This document shows, piece after piece, positions 51,537 to 61,884 of a stretch of DNA of 64,000 bases. This DNA comes from an uncultured Pelagibacteraceae bacterium (GTDB taxonomy: Bacteria > Pseudomonadota > Alphaproteobacteria > Pelagibacterales > Pelagibacteraceae): contig CACJSJ010000001.1 in assembly GCA_902596045.1 (NCBI GenBank), positions 1-64,000 on the forward strand, read 5' to 3'. How positions within the stretch are numbered: position 1 is the stretch's first letter; every line of letters begins with the position of its first letter. The position numbers were made by a program, and so were the translations under genes. A model generated the notes under the pieces. The model was not told the DNA's origin, did not search any database, and saw nothing but the letters and a program-made list of their open reading frames with translations.

Positions 51537-52895
51537 ATGTTTGAAAATTTAACAAATAAATTTGAAGAAATTTTTTCTTCTTTAAAAAAGGCTCCCTCCC
51601 TTGATGAAAATCAAGTTGATGAAGGTTTGAGAGGTATTAGACAAGCTTTACTTGAAGCAGACGTCTCCTTAGACGTTGCAAAAGAATTTATTGAAAAAGT
51701 TAAGCCAAAAGCTTTAGGACAAGAAATAATTAGATCAACATCACCTGGAGATATGGTGGTTAAGATCGTTTACGATGAGCTGGTAAGTTTATTAGGTGAA
51801 AAAAATAATGATGTAAATCTTAATGCGGTTCCTCCAGTGCCAATGATGCTAGTTGGATTACAAGGTTCTGGTAAAACTACCACAACTGCTAAACTTGCAA
51901 GATATCTTGAAAATACGAAAAAAAAGAAAGTTATGATGGTTAGCTTAGATATCTATAGGCCAGCTGCCCAAGAACAATTAAAATCTTTAGGGGAACAAAA
52001 TAATATTTTAACGCTTCCCATAATTGAAGGCCAACAACCAGCTGATATTTGTCAAAGAGCTATTAGTGCAGCTAATTTAAATGGTGCTGATATTATATTA
52101 TTTGATACTGCAGGCAGGACGCAGATCGATTTACAAATGATGAGTGAAATCAAACAAATTGAAAAAACAATTAATCCTGCAGAAACATTTTTGGTTGCAG
52201 ATTCACTTACTGGACAAGTAGCGGCATCTGTTGCAAAAGAATTTAAAAATACTGTAAATATTTCCGGAATAATTTTAACTAGAGCAGATGGTGATGCTAG
52301 AGGTGGAGCAGCAGTTAGCATGAAGTACGTTTCTCAAGTTCCAATTAAATTTTTAGGAATAGGTGAAAAAATTGAAAATCTTGAAGTATTTCATCCAGAT
52401 AGAATTGCAAATAGAATTCTGGGCATGGGAGATATCGTATCTCTTGTAGAAAAAGCTGCACAAGATCTAGGTGAAGAAAATATTAAAAAGGCTGAAGAAA
52501 ATTTAAAAAAAGGACAATTTTCAATGGAAGATTATTTAACCCAATTAAGACAAATGAAAAAGATGGGTGGAATAGAAGGTGTAATGTCTTTTATGCCAGG
52601 TGTATCCAAGGTTAAATCCCAAATGGATGCCGCAGGAATAGATGAAAGTGTTATTACTAAAAATGAAGCAATAATTTTGTCCATGACAAAAAAAGAAAGA
52701 GAGAACCCAAAAATAATTGATGGTTCAAGAAAAAAAAGAATTGCGAGTGGCTCAGGTACAGACCCAGCTACTATCAATAAATTGTTAAAACAATTTAAAA
52801 TGATGTCTGAAATGATGAAAAAGATGTCTAAAGGAAATCTGAAAGGTATGACTGATAAAGGAATACCACCAGAATTATTTAATCAATTAAAATAA
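51537..52895 (+). CDS. ffh: Signal recognition particle protein Ffh
   Basis: A 452-aa SRP GTPase: four-helix N domain, G domain with GLQGSGKTTTTAKLA, DIYRPAAQEQL, FDTAGRTQIDLQMM and TRADGDARGGAAVS, then the Met-rich M domain (MKKMGGIEGVMSFMPG ... MMSEMMKKMSKG) that binds SRP RNA and signal sequences. Its mRNA starts with the structured leader. rpsP follows after 13 bases; ffh-rpsP-trmD-rplS is a conserved proteobacterial order. Confidence 0.98.
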   Translation: MFENLTNKFEEIFSSLKKAPSLDENQVDEGLRGIRQALLEADVSLDVAKEFIEKVKPKALGQEIIRSTSPGDMVVKIVYDELVSLLGEKNNDVNLNAVPPVPMMLVGLQGSGKTTTTAKLARYLENTKKKKVMMVSLDIYRPAAQEQLKSLGEQNNILTLPIIEGQQPADICQRAISAANLNGADIILFDTAGRTQIDLQMMSEIKQIEKTINPAETFLVADSLTGQVAASVAKEFKNTVNISGIILTRADGDARGGAAVSMKYVSQVPIKFLGIGEKIENLEVFHPDRIANRILGMGDIVSLVEKAAQDLGEENIKKAEENLKKGQFSMEDYLTQLRQMKKMGGIEGVMSFMPGVSKVKSQMDAAGIDESVITKNEAIILSMTKKERENPKIIDGSRKKRIASGSGTDPATINKLLKQFKMMSEMMKKMSKGNLKGMTDKGIPPELFNQLK

Positions 52896-52908
52896 AAAAG
52901 GAGAATAA

Positions 52909-53301
52909 ATGTTAAAGTTAAGACTATCAAGAGGTGGAACAAAGAAGAGACCCGTTTATAAAGTAGTTGTGGCGGACAGTAGATTTGCAAGGGATGGAAG
53001 ATTTATTGAAAAGGTTGGTTTTTTCAATCCATTACTTCCTAAAGAAAAAAAAGAAAGAATTGGACTTGAGGCTGAAAGAATTAAATATTGGCTAGGTCAA
53101 GGTGCACAGCCAACTACAAGAGTAGCAAGAATTTTAGGAGAAAATGAATTAATGTCTATGCCTGCTAATGGAAATAATCCACAAAAAGCTATTCCAAAAA
53201 AAGAAAGAAAAAAAGAAGGATCTGAAGAAGCTCCTAAAGCAGAAGCAGCACCAGCAGCAGAAGCTAAAAAGGAAGAAGCTCATAAAGAGGAAAAAAAATA
53301 A
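52909..53301 (+). CDS. rpsP: 30S ribosomal protein S16 with Ala/Lys/Glu-rich tail
   Basis: A 130-aa protein. LKLRLSRGGTKKRPVYKVVVADSRFARDGRFIEKVGFFNPL and RIKYWLGQGAQPTTRVARIL are the S16 core (about 80 residues). Beyond the core a low-complexity tail runs KEGSEEAPKAEAAPAAEAKKEEAHKEEKK; its DNA is nearly the same as part of the rplS tail. A good ribosome site (AAAAGGAG) precedes the ATG. Confidence 0.97.
   Translation: MLKLRLSRGGTKKRPVYKVVVADSRFARDGRFIEKVGFFNPLLPKEKKERIGLEAERIKYWLGQGAQPTTRVARILGENELMSMPANGNNPQKAIPKKERKKEGSEEAPKAEAAPAAEAKKEEAHKEEKK
53227..53287 (+). repeat. rpsP: 61-bp tail module, copy in rpsP
   Basis: This 61-bp stretch in the S16 tail matches 54460-54520 in the rplS tail with 6 mismatches by my count, in the same frame. 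It codes EAPKAEAAPAAEAKKEEAHK-like sequence. A shared origin by duplication or conversion is likelier than chance. Confidence 0.85.
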
Positions 53302-53315
53302 TCTAAAGTTTGTTT

Positions 53316-54002
53316 ATGTTTCAAGCTCAAGTATTTACTCTTTATCCTGAAGTTTTTCCTGGACCATTAGCTAAAGGTCTTTATGGAAAAGCTTTGTCTA
53401 ATAAATTATGGAATTTAAACGTAATAAACATTAGAGATGCAGCCACTGACAAACACAAAACAGTTGATGATACTCCGTATGGTGGAGGAACAGGAATGTT
53501 ATTAAAAGCTGATGTTTTAGCAAAAGCGCTTGATCAAAAAGTTAAAAAAGGAGAGAGAATTTTTTATCTTTCACCAAAAGGTAAAAAATTTGATCAAAAA
53601 CTTGCTCAAGAACTAGCAAAAGAAAAATCTATATCTTTGATATGTGGTCATTTTGAAGGAGTAGATGAAAGAGTTTTAACTACAAGGAATATTGAAGAAA
53701 TAAGTATAGGAGATTATGTTTTGTCAGGGGGTGAAACTGCTGCGTTAGTTGTGCTTGATAGTATTTTGAGACTTTTGCCAGGAGTTATAGGAAATGATAA
53801 ATCTTCACTCGATGAAACCTTTGAAAATGGTCTTTTAGAATATCCTCAATATACAAAACCTCAAATATGGGAAGAAAAATCAGTGCCGGATGTATTATTA
53901 TCAGGAGATCATAATAAAATTAAAGACTGGCGTTTATCTCAATCTGAGGCTATAACACGCGACCGAAGACCAGATTTATGGCAAAAATATAAGAAAAACT
54001 AG
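53316..54002 (+). CDS. trmD: tRNA (guanine-N1)-methyltransferase
   Basis: A 228-aa SPOUT methyltransferase that makes m1G37. [68 protein letters not shown] and [13 protein letters not shown] (trefoil knot) are all typical. The track begins at a TTG (53310); the ATG at 53316 is the natural start. Confidence 0.97.
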   Translation: MFQAQVFTLYPEVFPGPLAKGLYGKALSNKLWNLNVINIRDAATDKHKTVDDTPYGGGTGMLLKADVLAKALDQKVKKGERIFYLSPKGKKFDQKLAQELAKEKSISLICGHFEGVDERVLTTRNIEEISIGDYVLSGGETAALVVLDSILRLLPGVIGNDKSSLDETFENGLLEYPQYTKPQIWEEKSVPDVLLSGDHNKIKDWRLSQSEAITRDRRPDLWQKYKKN

Positions 54003-54018
54003 TTTGTTAAATATTAAA

Positions 54019-54570
54019 ATGAAAACAATAGAAGAAATAAACCAACACAAGGTAAAAAAAATTCTTTCAGAAAAGAAAATCCCTGATTTTTTTACTGGAG
54101 ATGTAGTTAAAGTTGGTGTCAGAATTACAGAAGGTAAAAAAGAAAGAATTCAATATTTTGAAGGTGTTTGTATAGCCAAGAAGAGTAGAGACTTAAACTC
54201 ATCGTTTACGGTAAGAAAAATATCTTTTGGAGAAGGAGTTGAAAGAACTTTTCCATTATATGGAACAGTAATTGACACAATTAAAGTAATTCGTTCAGGA
54301 AAAGTAAGAAGAGCAAAACTTTATTATTTAAGAGACAGAACTGGTAAATCAGCAAGAATTGCTGAAAAAATCAGAAAAAAAATCGGAATTGATGTTGATG
54401 TTAAGCCCGAAACTGTGACTGAAGAAAATTTAGCTCCAGTAACTGAAGCTAAAAAGGAAGAAGCTCCTAAAGTAGACACAACACCAGCAGTAGAAGCTAA
54501 AAAGGAAGAAGCTCCTAAAGCTGAAAGTAAGACAGAAAAAAAACTTGAAAATACACCAGAAAAAAAATAA
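54019..54570 (+). CDS. rplS: 50S ribosomal protein L19 with Ala/Lys/Glu-rich tail
   Basis: A 183-aa protein. [91 protein letters not shown] is a complete L19 (about 120 residues); the rest is a tail with two EAKKEEAPK repeats, coded by two identical 28-bp stretches 48 bp apart. The tail corresponds to that of S16. I choose the ATG at 54019 over the TTG at 54004. Confidence 0.97.
   Translation: MKTIEEINQHKVKKILSEKKIPDFFTGDVVKVGVRITEGKKERIQYFEGVCIAKKSRDLNSSFTVRKISFGEGVERTFPLYGTVIDTIKVIRSGKVRRAKLYYLRDRTGKSARIAEKIRKKIGIDVDVKPETVTEENLAPVTEAKKEEAPKVDTTPAVEAKKEEAPKAESKTEKKLENTPEKK
54445..54520 (+). repeat. rplS: Direct repeat (2 x 28 bp) and 61-bp module in the rplS tail
   Basis: GAAGCTAAAAAGGAAGAAGC... 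(28 bp) occurs at 54445-54472 and again, identical, at 54493-54520. The part 54460-54520 is also the counterpart of 53227-53287 in rpsP. Unit length is 48 bp (16 codons). Confidence 0.88.
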
Positions 54571-54581
54571 TTTTTTTTTCA

Positions 54582-55985
54582 ATGCCCAATACTCTTTACG
54601 ATAAAATTTGGAACGATCACTTAGTGGATCAACAAGATGATGGTACAGCTTTACTATTTGTTGATAGACATTTGGTTCATGAGGTAACAAGTCCACAAGC
54701 ATTTGAAGGACTTAGAAATTCTAAACGCAAAGTTAGACATCCTAAATTAACACTTGCAGTTGCAGATCATAATGTTCCTACAACAGATAGATCCAAAGGT
54801 ATTTCTGATCAAGAATCAAAAATTCAAGTTGATACTTTAGAATCTAATTGTAAAGAATTTGGTATCAAGTTATTTGGAATGAATGATAAAAGACAGGGGA
54901 TTGTTCACATAATTGGACCTGAACAAGGATTTACTCAACCAGGTACAGTTATTGTTTGTGGAGACAGTCACACCGCAACTCATGGAGCATTTGGTTCTTT
55001 AGCATTCGGAATTGGTACATCAGAAGTAGAGCATGTTTTAGCGACACAAACATTGGTTCAGAAAAAAGCAAAAAATTTTAGAATAAATGTAAATGGTAAA
55101 CTTCCGCTAGGTGTTACTTCTAAAGATGTAATTCTTCAAATAATTGGAAAAATTGGTACCGCTGGAGGAACTGGCTGTGTAGTAGAGTATGCGGGTGGTT
55201 TAATCAGATCATTAAGTGTTGAACAAAGAATGACGATTTGCAACATGACAATTGAAGGTGGTGCTAGAGCAGGTTTAATTGCACCTGATGAAAAAATATT
55301 TAAATATTTAAAAGATAAACCAATGTCACCAAAAGGAAAAGATTGGGACAAAGCTTTAGAATATTGGAAAAGTTTAAAAACTGATGATGGTGCTAAATTT
55401 GATAAAGAGATAAATCTGGAAGCTAACGAGATTTCGCCCATGATAACTTGGGGTACATCTCCCCAGGATGTGATTACAATTGATGAAAAAATTCCAAATC
55501 CTCAAAATGAGATGGATGAAGATAAAAAAAATTCTTTAGAAAGAGCATTAAATTATATGGGTTTAAAACCAAATATGTCTGCTAAAGACATTAAGATAGA
55601 CAAAGTTTTTATTGGAAGCTGTACGAATGGTAGGATAGAGGATTTAAGAGAGGCTGCAAAAATTTTAAAAGATAAAAAAATAGCCTCTCATGTTCATGCA
55701 ATGGTCGTTCCAGGATCGGGATTAGTAAAAGAACAAGCAGAACAAGAAGGATTAGATAAAATTTTTGTAAACTCTGGTTTTGAATGGAGAGAGCCAGGTT
55801 GCTCTATGTGTTTAGCAATGAATGCAGATAAACTAAAACCGGAGGAGAGATGTGCCTCAACATCAAATAGAAATTTTGAGGGTAGACAAGGTAGAGGTGG
55901 AAGAACTCATTTAGTAAGCCCTGGTATGGCTGCAGCAGCTGCAATATCTGGAAATCTTGATGATGTTAGAAAATATCAAAATTAA
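54582..55985 (+). CDS. leuC: 3-isopropylmalate dehydratase large subunit
   Basis: A 467-aa [4Fe-4S] enzyme of leucine synthesis. [45 protein letters not shown] and [13 protein letters not shown] hold the three cluster Cys. Full length. It lies 11 bases behind rplS, so leuCDB may be read through from the ffh operon. Confidence 0.98.
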   Translation: MPNTLYDKIWNDHLVDQQDDGTALLFVDRHLVHEVTSPQAFEGLRNSKRKVRHPKLTLAVADHNVPTTDRSKGISDQESKIQVDTLESNCKEFGIKLFGMNDKRQGIVHIIGPEQGFTQPGTVIVCGDSHTATHGAFGSLAFGIGTSEVEHVLATQTLVQKKAKNFRINVNGKLPLGVTSKDVILQIIGKIGTAGGTGCVVEYAGGLIRSLSVEQRMTICNMTIEGGARAGLIAPDEKIFKYLKDKPMSPKGKDWDKALEYWKSLKTDDGAKFDKEINLEANEISPMITWGTSPQDVITIDEKIPNPQNEMDEDKKNSLERALNYMGLKPNMSAKDIKIDKVFIGSCTNGRIEDLREAAKILKDKKIASHVHAMVVPGSGLVKEQAEQEGLDKIFVNSGFEWREPGCSMCLAMNADKLKPEERCASTSNRNFEGRQGRGGRTHLVSPGMAAAAAISGNLDDVRKYQN

Positions 55986-55986
55986 C

Positions 55987-56592
55987 ATGCAAAAATTTAA
56001 TACATTAAAAAGCATACCGGCTTATTTACCAATAGTTAATATCGATACAGATATGATTATTCCAAAACAATTTTTAAAAACAATAAAAAGGACAGGTTTA
56101 GGTAAAAATTTATTTTTTGAAATGAGATATGATGATAAGGGTAAAGAAATTAATGATTTTATTTTAAATCAAAATCCCTTCAATAATTCAAAAATTTTAA
56201 TTGCAGGAAAAAATTTTGGTTGTGGTTCATCGAGAGAACACGCTCCATGGGCATTATTAGACTTTGGAATAACTTGTGTGATCAGTTCAAGCTTCGCTGA
56301 TATTTTTTACAGTAATTGTTTTAAGAATGGAATATTGCCTATTATTCTTGATGAAGAAAAGATCAAAGAACTATCAGAATATGCAAATAGAAAAGAGGAA
56401 ATTTCTATAGATCTTAATGAAGAAAAAATTATGTATGGAAATAGTAAAATAAATTTCAAGATAGACTCATTTAAGAAAAAGTGTTTATTAGAAGGGCTAG
56501 ACGATATAGCTCTGTCTTTAAAAAAATCAGATAAAATACAAAATTTTGAAAAAGATTTAAAAGATAAAAAACCCTGGATATTTAATGATTAA
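55987..56592 (+). CDS. leuD: 3-isopropylmalate dehydratase small subunit
   Basis: A 201-aa partner of Leu[32 protein letters not shown] and [22 protein letters not shown] are the swivel-domain hallmarks. The track start (55957) adds 10 residues that lie within leuC; the ATG at 55987, one base after the leuC stop, is the natural start. It overlaps leuB by 8 bases. Confidence 0.97.
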   Translation: MQKFNTLKSIPAYLPIVNIDTDMIIPKQFLKTIKRTGLGKNLFFEMRYDDKGKEINDFILNQNPFNNSKILIAGKNFGCGSSREHAPWALLDFGITCVISSSFADIFYSNCFKNGILPIILDEEKIKELSEYANRKEEISIDLNEEKIMYGNSKINFKIDSFKKKCLLEGLDDIALSLKKSDKIQNFEKDLKDKKPWIFND

Positions 56593-57691
56593 GGTTAAAA
56601 AAAGAAAAATATTATTACTACCTGGTGATGGAATTGGCCCAGAAGTAATTGGGGAAGTAAAAAAGATAATTAATTGGTTTAACAATAAAAAGTCTCTAGA
56701 TTTTGAAATTGATGAGGATCTTGTTGGGGGTTCTTCATATGACAAACATGGAACACCAATAACTGATGAAGTTTTTTATAAAGCACTAGAGAGTGCAGTC
56801 ATAATGTTGGGTGCAGTTGGTGGTCCTAAATGGGACAACATAGAATTTTCAAAAAAACCTGAAAGAGCATTATTAAAACTTAGAAAAGAGTTAAAACTTT
56901 TTGCAAATTTACGACCGGCAATATGTTTTAAACAATTAGTTGATGCATCAACACTTAAGCCAGAAATTGTTTCAGGTTTAGATATTATGATCGTTAGAGA
57001 GCTCACAGGTGGAATATATTTTGGAGAACCAAGAGGAATTAAACCAATTGAAAATGGAGAACGTAAAGGAATTAATACTCACACATATACAAGTAGTGAA
57101 ATAATTAGAGTAGCCAAAATTGCTTTTGAATTAGCAAAGAAAAGGTCAAATAAAGTTACTTCATGTGAAAAATCAAATGTAATGGAAGCAGGACAACTTT
57201 GGAGAGAAGAAGTTCAGACATTGCATGATAAAGAATATAAAGATGTAGAGTTAAGTCATATGCTTGCTGATAATTGCTCCATGCAATTGTTAAGAAACCC
57301 AAAACAATTTGATGTTATTGTAACAGACAACTTGTTTGGGGATATGTTATCGGACCAGGCTTCAATGCTTACAGGATCTTTAGGCCTTTTACCCTCAGCA
57401 TCTTTGGGGGCAAAAAACAAGGATGGTGAAATGAGAGCAATGTATGAACCTATTCATGGATCAGCTCCTGACATAGCCGGTAAAGGAATTGCAAACCCAA
57501 TTGCCAGTATATTAAGTTTTGCTATGGCTTTAAGATATTCATTAGATCTTGATAAAGAAGCGGAGGCTTTGGAAAAAGCTGTACAAGATGTTCTTAATGA
57601 TGGCTTTAGAACAAAAGACATTTTATCTGATGGAATGAAAGAAGTTTCTACCTCACAAATGGGTGATGCGTTAATTTCAAAATTGCAATAA
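56585..57691 (+). CDS. leuB: 3-isopropylmalate dehydrogenase
   Basis: A 368-aa NAD-dependent beta-decarboxylating dehydrogenase. [78 protein letters not shown] and [17 protein letters not shown] are the family motifs. leuA is not in this window. Confidence 0.98.
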   Translation: MIKVKKRKILLLPGDGIGPEVIGEVKKIINWFNNKKSLDFEIDEDLVGGSSYDKHGTPITDEVFYKALESAVIMLGAVGGPKWDNIEFSKKPERALLKLRKELKLFANLRPAICFKQLVDASTLKPEIVSGLDIMIVRELTGGIYFGEPRGIKPIENGERKGINTHTYTSSEIIRVAKIAFELAKKRSNKVTSCEKSNVMEAGQLWREEVQTLHDKEYKDVELSHMLADNCSMQLLRNPKQFDVIVTDNLFGDMLSDQASMLTGSLGLLPSASLGAKNKDGEMRAMYEPIHGSAPDIAGKGIANPIASILSFAMALRYSLDLDKEAEALEKAVQDVLNDGFRTKDILSDGMKEVSTSQMGDALISKLQ

Positions 57692-57717
57692 TCTATCAAT
57701 TATTCTAAACTATTTTT

Positions 57718-59481
57718 ATGCCAAGCTATACTGCACCTGTAGAAGATATGATGTTTCTTTTTGAAAAATTAAGAGACAACAAGAAATATAATGAATTAGA
57801 AAAGTACAAAGAGGTTAGTTCAGATTTAGTTAAAGATATTTTAGAAGAGGCTGCAAAAATAAATCAAAACTTAATTCTGCCGCTTGCAAAAGCAGGAGAT
57901 GAAAATCCAGCAGTTTTAGAAAATGGAGTAGTCAGAACTCCTCCAGGATATAAAGAGGCATATAAAAAATATATTGAGGATGGGTGGACTTCTTTATCTT
58001 GTGATCCTAAATATGGCGGGCAAGGTATGCCAAAAACAGTAAGTGCATTCTTTGATGAAATGTTATCTTCAGCAAGTTTATCATTTAAACTTTATAGTGA
58101 ACTGAGCATAGGTGCTTATAATTGTATTAATCATCATGCATCAGATGAACTAAAAGAAAAATATTTACCAAAGATAGTCGAAGGTAAATGGAGTGGCACT
58201 ATGTGTTTAACAGAGCCAGTTTGTGGGACAGATTTAGGACTTTTAAAAACAAAAGCAAAAAAACAAAATGATGGAACATATAAAATTAGTGGTCAGAAAA
58301 TATTTATAACATCAGGGGATCATGATTTGACGGAAAATATTATTCATTTAGTAATTGCTAGGGCAACAGACTCTCCAGCAGGCACAAAAGGCATAAGTTT
58401 ATTTTTAGTTCCTAAATTTACAGTTAATGATGACGGAAGTATTGGACCAAGAAATGGGATATCTACAGGATCTATTGAAAGCAAAATGGGTATAAAAGGT
58501 TCTGCAACATGCGTATTAAACTTTGATGAAGCCACTGGTTATATGATTGGTAAAAAAGATAAAGGTTTAAACGCAATGTTTACAATGATGAATCTTGAAA
58601 GAATAGTTGTCGGAATTCAAGGTTTAGGAATTTCAGAAATCGCCTATCAAAATTCACTTGCTTATGCAAAAGAGAGAAAACAAGGTAAAACAAATAAAAC
58701 CAAATCAACTAATGGCGCTGATTTTATAATTGAACATGCTGATATAAGAAAATCTTTATTAAACATGAAATCAATTATCGAGGGTGAGAGAGCCTTATGT
58801 TTTTGGTTATCGCAGCAAACTGAAGTTAGTTTAAATCACCAAGATGAAAAAGTACGTCAGGAAGCATCAGACTTTGTTTCGTTAATGACTCCAGTGGTAA
58901 AATCATTGTTTACCGATTTAGGTATGGAAATTACAAATGATGCAATGCAAATTCACGGGGGTTATGGTTATACAAAAGATCAAGGGATAGAACAGCTGTA
59001 TAGAGATAATAGAATAACTCCAATATATGAAGGTACGAATTCTGTGCAGGCAGCAGACTTAGTTTTTAGAAAACTATCAAATAAAAATGGAGACATAATT
59101 AGTAAATTTATAGATTTAATAAAGTCTGAAACTGATTTAGATAACGAAAAGATTAAGCCATTTACAAAGGAATTTAAGTATTATTTGGATATTTTAACTA
59201 AATTTAGTGAATGGATAAACGAAAAAACCAAAAGTGATAAAGACGATGTTAGTGCTGCTGCAAATGATTATCTAAAAACTCTTGGTTTTGTCTCTGTTGC
59301 TTATGCTTGGATAAAAGTCTTGGATGTTAGTTTCAAAGATTATAATGAAAATAAAAATTTTTATGATGATAAAATAAATACTGCAAAATTTTATTTTGAA
59401 AAAGTTTTACCTAGAGCTGAGCTACATTATAAATCTGCTATTTCTGGAAGCTCAAATATTATGAATTTTAAGTTTAATTAG
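57718..59481 (+). CDS. dmdC: Acyl-CoA dehydrogenase, DmdC-type (3-methylmercaptopropionyl-CoA dehydrogenase)
   Basis: A 587-aa flavoprotein, longer than ordinary acyl-CoA dehydrogenases as is typical for DmdC. GTMCLTEPVCGTDLGLLKTKA is the FAD/substrate loop; IHGGYGYTKDQGIEQLYRDNRITPIYEGTNSVQAADLV contains the catalytic Glu (YEGTN). The extra C-terminal domain of about 120 residues follows. Its place directly before dmdB and dmdA supports the role in the demethylation pathway, where methylmercaptopropionyl-CoA becomes methylthioacryloyl-CoA; a different FadE-like role is possible without context. Confidence 0.88.
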   Translation: MPSYTAPVEDMMFLFEKLRDNKKYNELEKYKEVSSDLVKDILEEAAKINQNLILPLAKAGDENPAVLENGVVRTPPGYKEAYKKYIEDGWTSLSCDPKYGGQGMPKTVSAFFDEMLSSASLSFKLYSELSIGAYNCINHHASDELKEKYLPKIVEGKWSGTMCLTEPVCGTDLGLLKTKAKKQNDGTYKISGQKIFITSGDHDLTENIIHLVIARATDSPAGTKGISLFLVPKFTVNDDGSIGPRNGISTGSIESKMGIKGSATCVLNFDEATGYMIGKKDKGLNAMFTMMNLERIVVGIQGLGISEIAYQNSLAYAKERKQGKTNKTKSTNGADFIIEHADIRKSLLNMKSIIEGERALCFWLSQQTEVSLNHQDEKVRQEASDFVSLMTPVVKSLFTDLGMEITNDAMQIHGGYGYTKDQGIEQLYRDNRITPIYEGTNSVQAADLVFRKLSNKNGDIISKFIDLIKSETDLDNEKIKPFTKEFKYYLDILTKFSEWINEKTKSDKDDVSAAANDYLKTLGFVSVAYAWIKVLDVSFKDYNENKNFYDDKINTAKFYFEKVLPRAELHYKSAISGSSNIMNFKFN

Positions 59482-59482
59482 A

Positions 59483-61099
59483 ATGAGTCATTACGATGCA
59501 AATTTAGATAAAAATGCTGCAAATTATGTTCCATTAACACCTTTATCTTTTTTAGAGAGAGCTAAAGATGTTTACCCAAATTATGAGGCAATAGTATATG
59601 AAGATAGAAAATACACTTGGAATGAAGTTTATAAAAGGGCTATAAAATTTGCCAGTGCACTAGAAAAAATTGGTATCAAAAAAGGAGATACTGTTTCATT
59701 TTTAGCCTTTAATACTCCAGAAATTTTTGAGGCCCATTATTCAGTTCCAATGACTGGTGCTGTATTAAATACAATCAATATAAGATTAGATGCTAATACT
59801 ATTTCATATATTTTAAATCATAGTGATGCAAAAGTACTAGTAGTAGATAGACAACTTCATATTGAAGTAAAAAAGGCTCTGAGTAAGTTAGACAAAAAAA
59901 TTACTGTAATTGATATTCATGATAAATTTGCAGATCAGTCAAAATTAGAAAAAATTGGCGATTTAGAATATGAAAATTTTCTAAATACAGGTGATGATAA
60001 TTATATTTGGAAAATGCCAGAGGATGAGTGGCAGGCTATATCTTTAAGTTATACTTCAGGAACAACTGGAAACCCTAAAGGTGTTGTTTATCATCATAGA
60101 GGTTCTTATTTAATGTCAACTGGAAGTGCTGTTGCTTGGAATATGCCTAATAGATTAAATTTTTTAACAATTGTTCCAATGTTCCACTGTAATGGTTGGT
60201 GTTATCCATGGACAGTTCCAATGTTAAATGGAAGAACTATTTGTTTACGAAACATAGATGTTAAAAAGATTTTTGAATTAATAGATAAATATAATGTTAC
60301 TCATTTTGGAGGCGCTCCAATTGTATTAAATATGATAACAGGCGCACCTGAAAGTGATAGAAACAAATTAAAAAATAAAGTTCATGTACTTACAGCAGGG
60401 GCCCCACCACCAAGTATAATTTTTAAAAAAATGAAAGAACTCGGTTTTGAAGTAATGCACGTTTATGGTTTAACAGAGACTTATGGACATGTCACACAAT
60501 GTGCCTGGAATGACGATTGGAATAAATTTGATGAGGAAAAGCAAAATGAAATTAAAGCAAGACAAGGAGTTAGATATCCTAATCTTGAGGGGGCAGCAAT
60601 TATGGATCCTGAGACAATGAAAGAAGTGCCAAAAGATGGAAAAACTATTGGTGAGATAATGTTAAGAGGAAATGTAGTAATGAAAGGTTATTTTAAGGAT
60701 AAAGATGCCACTGATAAGGCTATGGCCGGTGGTTGGTTTCATTCTGGAGATTTGGCGGTAATGCATCCAGATGGATATGTTAAAATACAGGATAGATCAA
60801 AAGATATAATAATTTCTGGTGGAGAAAATATTTCTTCTATTGAAATAGAAAATACTTTATCTAAACATCCTTCAGTATCAATTGCTGCTGTAGTCGCTAA
60901 ACCTGATGAAAAGTGGGGAGAAGTTCCTTGTGCATTTATTGAGATGGTTAAAGATAAACCTACAACAGAGAAAGAATTAATAAGCTTCTGTAAAGAAACT
61001 TTGGCTGGTTTTAAAGTCCCAAAACAAGTTGTTTTCTGTGAATTACCAAAAACTTCTACAGGTAAAATTCAAAAATTTGAACTTAGAAAAAAATTTTAG
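59483..61099 (+). CDS. dmdB: Acyl-CoA ligase, DmdB-type (3-methylmercaptopropionate-CoA ligase)
   Basis: A 538-aa AMP-forming ligase. LSYTSGTTGNPKGVVYHHRGSY, the VPMFHCNGWCYPW segment, VYGLTETYGH, GWFHSGDLAVMHPDGYVKIQDRSKDIIISGGENISSIEIE and PKTSTGKIQKFELRK follow the adenylate-forming family order. It attaches CoA to methylmercaptopropionate, the product of dmdA. It begins 1 base after dmdC; ligases of this subgroup also act on other short acids. Confidence 0.9.
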   Translation: MSHYDANLDKNAANYVPLTPLSFLERAKDVYPNYEAIVYEDRKYTWNEVYKRAIKFASALEKIGIKKGDTVSFLAFNTPEIFEAHYSVPMTGAVLNTINIRLDANTISYILNHSDAKVLVVDRQLHIEVKKALSKLDKKITVIDIHDKFADQSKLEKIGDLEYENFLNTGDDNYIWKMPEDEWQAISLSYTSGTTGNPKGVVYHHRGSYLMSTGSAVAWNMPNRLNFLTIVPMFHCNGWCYPWTVPMLNGRTICLRNIDVKKIFELIDKYNVTHFGGAPIVLNMITGAPESDRNKLKNKVHVLTAGAPPPSIIFKKMKELGFEVMHVYGLTETYGHVTQCAWNDDWNKFDEEKQNEIKARQGVRYPNLEGAAIMDPETMKEVPKDGKTIGEIMLRGNVVMKGYFKDKDATDKAMAGGWFHSGDLAVMHPDGYVKIQDRSKDIIISGGENISSIEIENTLSKHPSVSIAAVVAKPDEKWGEVPCAFIEMVKDKPTTEKELISFCKETLAGFKVPKQVVFCELPKTSTGKIQKFELRKKF

Positions 61100-61107
61100 G
61101 AAATTAA

Positions 61108-61884
61108 TTGAAAATAACTATACAAAATAAAGGCGTTTATGCTTCTGATGCTGGACAAGGTATAGAAAATTCTAAAGATACGATAGTATTTTTGCATGGG
61201 AGTGGTTTATCACACATTGTCTGGTCTCTAACAGAACAATTCTTTTCAAATAAAAAATTTAATGTTTTGTCAATTGACTTACCTGGACATGGAAATTCTG
61301 AAGGTCCATGTTTAGATAGTATCGAAAAAATTGCAGATTGGTTAGAAAAAGTTTTTGAAGAATTAAAATTGAAGAATATAATTCTCGTAGGTCATTCTCA
61401 AGGTTGTTTAGAAGCTCTTGAATACTCATTTAAATATAAAGATAGATTAAAAAAAATAGTGTTTGTTGGAGGCTCTTATCGAATGCCTGTTAATAAAGAT
61501 CTAATTGATTTGGCAACAAATGGAGATTCCGATGCTGTCAAATTAATGATGAAATGGGGTTTTGAAGGTTCGAAAAAATTTATTGGTGGAAACCCAGTAG
61601 AAAAAATAATCCAATCTCCCAGAGATATTAGTGAAATCTTGGCCGTTGATCTAATTGCATGTAATAATTATCAGAATGGCTCTGATGCTGCTAAAGTTAT
61701 AAATTGTCCATCTATGTTTATATTTGGAGAACTTGACAAGATGGCTAATTTAGAAAGTGGAAAAAAATTTGCAAATCTAGTCAAAAATTCAACAACTCAT
61801 ATAATTATTGGATCAGGTCACATGATTATGATTGAAAAAGCTTTTGAAATGCGAGAAAAGATTTTGGAATTTTTAAATAAATGA
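61108..61884 (+). CDS. Alpha/beta hydrolase in the dmd operon
   Basis: A 258-aa hydrolase with TTG start. [13 protein letters not shown] is the oxyanion region, [15 protein letters not shown] the nucleophile elbow, [12 protein letters not shown] the acid, and [14 protein letters not shown] the His: a full triad. It sits between dmdB and dmdA, overlapping dmdA by 4 bases, and there is no dmdD here. It may handle a CoA thioester or thioether intermediate of DMSP degradation, but no activity can be read from the sequence. Confidence 0.88.
   Translation: MKITIQNKGVYASDAGQGIENSKDTIVFLHGSGLSHIVWSLTEQFFSNKKFNVLSIDLPGHGNSEGPCLDSIEKIADWLEKVFEELKLKNIILVGHSQGCLEALEYSFKYKDRLKKIVFVGGSYRMPVNKDLIDLATNGDSDAVKLMMKWGFEGSKKFIGGNPVEKIIQSPRDISEILAVDLIACNNYQNGSDAAKVINCPSMFIFGELDKMANLESGKKFANLVKNSTTHIIIGSGHMIMIEKAFEMREKILEFLNK

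Noticed and set aside
53168-53350. 60-aa Lys/Gln-rich plus-strand ORF over the rpsP tail
   Set aside because: It is the shifted frame of the low-complexity S16 tail and runs into trmD; no sign of an independent gene.
54430-54702. 90-aa minus-strand ORF rich in Phe/Ser
   Set aside because: Antisense shadow of the rplS tail and leuC start.
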